Made by a program: the position numbers and the translations under genes. A DNA stretch of 55,620 nucleotides, taken from positions 1 through 55,620 of the forward strand of contig NZ_JAVRIC010000027.1 in NCBI RefSeq assembly GCF_031846245.1, in the 5' to 3' direction. The notes below the pieces were generated by a model, which was not told where the DNA came from, did not search any database, and saw only the letters and a list, made by a program, of their open reading frames with translations. Positions within the stretch are counted from its first letter, which is position 1, and the number at the start of each line of letters is the position of its first letter. The DNA is from Banduia mediterranea. Its GTDB lineage: Bacteria; Pseudomonadota; Gammaproteobacteria; Nevskiales; Nevskiaceae. This document shows, piece by piece, positions 51,825 to 55,620 of the stretch.

Positions 51825-52710
51825 TCTTGCGAAATTCCCGAACGAGGCTGATTTTCTCACCGGCGATTTCGGTGAAAAAGAGAGGCGCGGGTGTTGCCAT
51901 TGAAGGCATGATGGGAGTGTCAAAGTCACAGCACACCCGCTCAATGAATACTGCCCTGCGCGGAGGCCTGACGCAATTCCATCGTCGTTTCCAGCAGGAG
52001 CTGGTGCCCTTGGTGGAAGCCGATCTGCCCACGGCCTGCGACGTGGGCACCCAGCGCAACAGCCACGGCTTCAAGACCACCTGGATCGGCTACAAGCTGC
52101 ACCTGGACGTGGCCGACGGCATGATCCCGATCTCGGCGGTGCTCACCTCGGCCAGCGTGCACGACTCGCAGGCGGCGATCCCGTTGGCGACGATGAGTGC
52201 GCAGCGCGTGACCCACCTCTACGACCCGATGGATGCCGCCTGCTGCAGCCCGATCATCCGCGCGCACAGTCAAGGCATGGGCCATGTGCCGTTGATCGAT
52301 CACAACCCGCGCCGTGGCGAGAAGATCGAGTTCGCGCCCCATGAAGCCCAGCGCTACAAAGAACGCAGCACCGTCGAGCGCGTCAATGCGCGTCTCAAGG
52401 ATGACTTCGGTGCCGCACGCGTCAACGTGCGGGGCCCCGCCAAGGTGATGACCCACCTGATGTTCGGCGTGCTGGTCCTCACCGCCGATCAATTGCTGCG
52501 ATGGGTCACGTAGCCCCTGGCGTCGGACCCCATCCACACCCTCCGCGCGCGATGGCGCCGGGTTCACCGCGCCCGCCAAACCGAGACATGGACACTTCTT
52601 GACCCCATCGATATCCGGATTTCAGTCAAAGGCTTCCGGATTGGTTGCAACTTGACCAGCGCGCGGCTGGCGCAAGCTCTCAACCCAACTTCAGCGGGAA
52701 TTTCGCAAGA
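51825..52710 (+). mobile_element. Internally deleted insertion sequence
   Basis: Perfect 16-bp inverted ends TCTTGCGAAATTCCCG at 51825-51840 and CGGGAATTTCGCAAGA at 52695-52710. Inside is the C-terminal half of a DDE transposase. The 886-bp length is well below that of a complete element, and the N-terminal half of the transposase is missing, so this is a non-autonomous derivative that keeps both ends. The family (IS4/IS5/ISNCY-like) is not settled. Confidence 0.8.
51908..52513 (+). pseudogene. DDE transposase, C-terminal part
   Basis: From PTACDVGTQRNSHGFKTTWI through GYKLHLDVADGMIPISAVLT, SASVHDSQAAIPLATMSAQR, HVPLIDHNPRRGEKIEFAPH and RYKERSTVERVNARLKDDFG to LTADQLLRWVT. The DDE-type catalytic Glu lies in the RSTVERVNARLKD segment. 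The usual DSPII after the MDAA stretch reads CSPII, so an acidic position is lost. The N-terminal 50 residues are unrelated filler. Non-functional. Confidence 0.8.
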
Positions 52711-52730
52711 CCTTCATGTTATACATCTTA

Positions 52731-52760
52731 TTGGCAGATTAGGCGTCATCCTGATATATA
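52731..52760 (+). promoter_or_regulatory. Promoter just outside the cassette-like boundary
   Basis: TTGGCA (52731-52736), 18 bases, then TATATA (52755-52760) with an upstream TG (extended -10). A TATAAT is also readable at 52757-52762. Transcription would begin close to the GTTGGGC junction at 52767-52773, so the promoter is external to the putative cassette, comparable to a Pc promoter in integrons. Confidence 0.55.
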
Positions 52761-52766
52761 ATAAGC

Positions 52767-52773
52767 GTTGGGC
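52767..52773 (+). other. Left core site GTTGGGC of the putative gene cassette
   Basis: GTTGGGC fits the integron core consensus GTTRRRY and is preceded by AAGC, as at the right side of many attC sites. It is the exact complement of GCCCAAC (54009-54015), so in a circularised cassette the two would form a perfectly paired R box. Confidence 0.5.
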
Positions 52774-52793
52774 AGCAATGAAGCGGCGGGTGC

Positions 52794-53993
52794 ATGACTG
52801 AAGGCCTAACCCCATCAGAAAAGCTCGTCGCCGAGCTGTGCCAGAAATCGTTCCTAAGGCTCTGGACTCACCCAAACCCGGTCGGAAAAAAGGGAAAGGA
52901 GCTGTGTGACTGTTTGATCGTTTGTGGACCTCACGTTGTCATCATTTCAGTCAAGGAATGCGACTACGTTGATACAGGGGACAAAACAGGCTGGGAAAGA
53001 TGGGAAAAGCGAGCAATTGCCAAATCCGCAGATCAAATTTGGGGCGCTGAGCGCTGGCTAATGTCAGTTGATACATTCCAGCGCAAAGATGGCCGAACAG
53101 TTTCGCTCCCACCAAGCGGAGACAGAAGGTTTCATAGAATCTCCGTGTCTCTGGGTGGTAAAGGGCAAGTCTTTATCAAATGGGGAGACCTAGGGAACGG
53201 CTTCGTTCATGTGTGTGATGAAGTTAGCGTTGGCGTTTTGTTTGGAGAGCTTGACACGATTACTGACTTTGTCGCGTTCTTAGATCAAAGCGAACGCTTT
53301 GTTGCGAGCGGTGTTTCTCCTATTTTCGGAGGTGGAGGCATCGAGGATTTGGTGGCGCTGTATATTTCCTGGGGCCACACCTTCGAATTGCCAGATGAGC
53401 TCTCAGGCACCCCTGACAGCATGATTCTTATGAACGATCTTTGGTCTGGTCTCAAGGAGTCGGACGATCACAAAGCAATGAAAGAAGATCTGAAAGAATC
53501 TTATCTTTGGGATCGCCTCATTGAACATTACGCCGCCGACCTCCTGACAGATGGCATGTTTGACTTCAACAGTCGAGAGCTAACTGATGATCAGTCGGCA
53601 CTGGTAGCGATGGCACTCCAGCCCCGAGGGCATCGAGCAAATCTAGCCGAAGCATTCGCCGAATTCCTCACCCAAGGAGAGCGGAAAATAGCGTCTCGCG
53701 CAGCCTTGGGCGATCGAAACACGGCGTTCGTATTTCTACTCGGACCAAGTTCTGACCGTGAGATGCGCGTCAGAGAACTTGCATTAAGGTGTCTCGTCAT
53801 AAGGGGAACGATGCCCGGAGTTATCACAGTGGTTGGGATCGCTACGGATCAGCCAGGCACGTCTGAGATTGGTTACTCATCTGACATCGTGTACATGCAT
53901 CTGCCTGAGTGGTCGGAAGACGACGCAAAGAAAGTGGATGGAATTCAGCGTGATCTCGGCTATTTCAAGAATGCTAATGTCGTCAAAGGGTAG
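52794..53993 (+). CDS. AT-rich cassette gene encoding a nuclease-like protein of unknown function
   Basis: 399 residues, base composition clearly lower in GC than all neighbours, indicating recent transfer. The N-terminus SEKLVAELCQKSFLRLWTHP and GKKGKELCDCLIVCGPHVVI followed by ISVKECDY looks like a PD-(D/E)XK-type fold: D39 and the S52-V-K54 position, with Ser where Glu/Gln is usual. The rest (IGVLFG-like strands, DLVALYISWGHTFELPDELS, NTAFVFLLGPSSDREMRVRE) is not recognised. No membrane segment. Similar solitary genes occur in defence islands and integron cassettes; a role in phage or plasmid defence is a guess. Confidence 0.7.
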   Translation: MTEGLTPSEKLVAELCQKSFLRLWTHPNPVGKKGKELCDCLIVCGPHVVIISVKECDYVDTGDKTGWERWEKRAIAKSADQIWGAERWLMSVDTFQRKDGRTVSLPPSGDRRFHRISVSLGGKGQVFIKWGDLGNGFVHVCDEVSVGVLFGELDTITDFVAFLDQSERFVASGVSPIFGGGGIEDLVALYISWGHTFELPDELSGTPDSMILMNDLWSGLKESDDHKAMKEDLKESYLWDRLIEHYAADLLTDGMFDFNSRELTDDQSALVAMALQPRGHRANLAEAFAEFLTQGERKIASRAALGDRNTAFVFLLGPSSDREMRVRELALRCLVIRGTMPGVITVVGIATDQPGTSEIGYSSDIVYMHLPEWSEDDAKKVDGIQRDLGYFKNANVVKG

Positions 53994-54008
53994 CAATCGA
54001 GGGTTGCC

Positions 54009-54061
54009 GCCCAACGAATAGGGATAGATCGCGCGCAGCCGCGATCTATCCCGGGTTGAAC
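54009..54061 (+). other. Candidate attC recombination site
   Basis: R'' box GCCCAAC (54009-54015), five bases, then a 13-bp perfect stem GGGATAGATCGCG (54021-54033) / CGCGATCTATCCC (54040-54052) with loop CGCAGC, two bases, and R' box GTTGAAC (54055-54061). It begins 15 bases after the stop codon, the normal place for attC. Against it: no extra-helical bases are visible, and 53 bp is at the short end for attC. A plain hairpin or terminator is the alternative. Confidence 0.5.
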
Positions 54062-54090
54062 AAGCCCGGACCCAAAATCAGGTGAGACGC

Positions 54091-54915
54091 TTAATAGAGG
54101 GGAAAGCTTTTCCGGCGTGCGGTGGAGCGGAAGGTGACGGTGCCGGCGCTGTCGTCGTAGTCGACCAGATCGCGCTCGCGGATGACGCCGCGATAGAGGT
54201 AACGCGACAGATATTCGAGCGCCGGTTCGCCGCTGCCGACGCTGCGGCAATCGACGACCCACCTGGGCGGCAGGCCGACGGGGATCGACACTCCGGCCTC
54301 GTGCAAGGCACGCAGCAGCTTGGCGCGAAACACGCGGGCCAGGGCGAACTCGTTGAACAGATAGCGGCCCTGGACCTTGCGCCATTGCCGGCGCGCCGCG
54401 TCGATGCCGCCGCCGGGCACGACGACGTGCACATGCGGATGCAGATCGAGCCGGCGATTGTGGGTGTGCAGCACCGCGCACTGGCCGAGCTCGGCTTTGA
54501 GCTGGTGTGCGCCAAAGCCTTTGACGGTGCCCGCTGCGGCCTTGAACAGGGCCGCATACACCGCGCGGGGCTGTGCGTGCGCCAGTGGGCGCAAGCCCGC
54601 CGGCAGGGTGAAGGTGATCATGAAGTAGTCCACCGGCAGGAGCTTGGCGCGCTGGCGTTCGAGCCAGGCCGTGGTGCTGTGGTTCTGGCAGGCCGGACAG
54701 CTGCGATGGCCGCAGGAGCGCAGGGTTTCGCGCGAGCCGGTGCAGTCCACACAGCGCCAGTCCAGTGCGCCGAGCGCACCGGAGCGGCAGGCGGTGATCG
54801 CGGCCATCGCGCGCTGCTGGTGCGCCTGCAGGCGCACGCCATACTGCGCCATCAACGCTGCACGCCCCGCCTCGAAGACGTCCGCCAGACGCAGCGAGGG
54901 AATCGACCGGGCCAT
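54091..54915 (-). pseudogene. IS91-family (Y2/HUH) transposase, C-terminally truncated
   Basis: 274 residues: zinc ribbon WRCVDCTGSRETLRSCGHRS and CPACQNHSTTAWLERQRAKL, then the HUH motif LDLHPHVHVVVPGGG and the segment ALEYLSRYLYRGVIRERDLV with the first catalytic Tyr region. Homology ends after TVTFR, about 100 residues before the normal C-terminus. The gene follows the tyrosine recombinase by two bases, as in IS91 elements with an accessory recombinase. Confidence 0.85.
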
Positions 54916-54917
54916 GG

Positions 54918-55620
54918 TCAGCTCCGGCGCTGGCGACGCAGACTGTCGCGCAGCTGCCCCATCAGGCTGTCGATCAGCACGGCCCGATCATCGCGGCACT
55001 TGTCGGTCATGTGCACGTAGCGTGCGGTGGTCTTGGGGCAGGCGTGGCCGAGCAGCTCCTGCACGCCGCGCAGATTCAGTCCGACTTCGATCAGGTGGGT
55101 GGCATAGGCATGGCGCAGGCTGTGAATAGAAACCTGCTTGCGGATGCCGCAATCGGCGACGACACGGGAAAACGCCTTCTGCGTGCTGCCACGGTCCATG
55201 GCGCCGGCCTCCGGCGCGCCGCCGAACGCCGTACCCGGAAACAGCAGCTGCGGATGGCGGTGATCGCGCCAGTAGCGCCGCAGGCAGATCAGCGTCAGCG
55301 CCGGCAGCACGACGAAACGGTCCTTGCGGCCCTTGCCGGCGCGCACGTGCATCTGGCTGCGGGCGCTGTCGATGTCGCCGACGCGCAGGCGCAAGCTCTC
55401 GCCCAGACGCAGGCCCAGGCTGTACGTCGTCAGCCAGAAGGTCTGGTAGCGCCGCTCGCGCGTGGCCAGGATGATCCGCGCAATCTCGCCCTGCGTGAGC
55501 ACGTCCGGTAGCGACTGCACCTTGGGCGGCTTGAGCATGTCCACCCACGTCCACTCGCGGCCCAGCACGTGCTGATAGAAAAACTGCAGGCCGCAGCGCT
55601 CGATCTTGACCAGACTCCAT
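54918..55620 (-). CDS. Tyrosine recombinase of the IS91-type element (5' end outside the window)
   Basis: 234 codons are visible and the frame is open to the right edge, so the start is not in the window. Active-site residues: Arg in TYSLGLRLGESLRLRVGDID, Lys in GKGRKDRFVVLP, HxxR in HSLRHAYATHLIE, His in LLGHACPKT and Tyr in ARYVHMTDK. It lacks the extra insert that marks integron integrases (IntI), so it is not the cassette integrase. Recombinases of this kind precede IS91 transposases in several elements. Confidence 0.88.
   Translation of the reverse strand, partial: WSLVKIERCGLQFFYQHVLGREWTWVDMLKPPKVQSLPDVLTQGEIARIILATRERRYQTFWLTTYSLGLRLGESLRLRVGDIDSARSQMHVRAGKGRKDRFVVLPALTLICLRRYWRDHRHPQLLFPGTAFGGAPEAGAMDRGSTQKAFSRVVADCGIRKQVSIHSLRHAYATHLIEVGLNLRGVQELLGHACPKTTARYVHMTDKCRDDRAVLIDSLMGQLRDSLRRQRRS

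Noticed and set aside
54918-55620. Integron integrase (IntI) to go with the cassette-like unit
   Set aside because: The recombinase lacks the IntI-specific insert and is coupled to an IS91 transposase two bases downstream.

Overview
The window is chromosomal DNA from a high-GC gammaproteobacterium. The run dapF - DUF484 gene - xerC - hslV - hslU, the qmcA/nfeD pair, bd-type quinol oxidase and a phasin fit Nevskiales/Solimonadaceae or Xanthomonadales relatives. That placement is inferred from gene content only, not from a marker gene. Most of the window is ordinary core and accessory metabolism. Both edges and three interior patches carry mobile or decayed DNA.

Layout. 1-645: a toxin-antitoxin pair with a frameshifted ParE toxin. 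656-5129: the HslUV / XerC / DUF484 / DapF block on the minus strand. 5153-9770: a GFA-like protein, a solitary ParM-like actin, a Uma2 protein, a HAD hydrolase and an aldehyde dehydrogenase. 9775-16445: a BaeSR-like two-component system divergent from a MacA-MacB-outer membrane factor efflux operon. 16461-20945: periplasmic methyltransferase, IS3 remnant, ArsC-like reductase, SPFH/NfeD pair and an MFS transporter. 21177-29051: secreted hydrolase, orphan ImuA, FadD, YihY-type membrane protein and RecQ. 29113-30201: phasin with a regulated promoter and a small companion gene. 30463-32069: a wrecked IS66 element invaded by REP/RAYT-type DNA. 32127-34677: cydA-cydB-DUF2474. 34826-39054: GDPD pseudogene, lysoplasmalogenase, secreted beta-propeller-like protein and M13 peptidase. 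39120-41317: ATL protein, CigR/RcnB-like protein, copper chaperone and a cluster of C-rich-loop hairpin RNAs. 41405-48849: FAD monooxygenase, frameshifted cupin, PhzF, dipeptidase-like lipoprotein, M1 peptidase and a small membrane protein. 49119-51728: deoxyinosine glycosylase, broken VOC lipoprotein, OmpW and a small basic protein. 51825-55620: an internally deleted IS, an AT-rich gene with integron-cassette-like ends, and an IS91-type transposase plus tyrosine recombinase that runs off the right edge.

The two strongest novelty candidates are these. (1) Three homologous triple-hairpin units on the plus strand (40277-40382, 40960-41062, 41206-41317), with a possible fourth at 40122-40187. 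Every hairpin loop, including the terminator loop, carries a run of C. This architecture matches the Xanthomonas sX13 type of C-rich-loop regulatory RNA. (2) A 399-codon AT-rich gene (52794-53993) with a nuclease-like N-terminus. It is bracketed by GTTGGGC on the left and GCCCAAC plus a 13-bp stem and GTTGAAC on the right, as expected for one integron gene cassette, and an IS91-type element is joined at the GAAC of the right-hand core site. Several genes are broken by one- or two-base changes in short repeats (parE, cupin, VOC lipoprotein, RAYT), which could be real decay or residual sequencing error.
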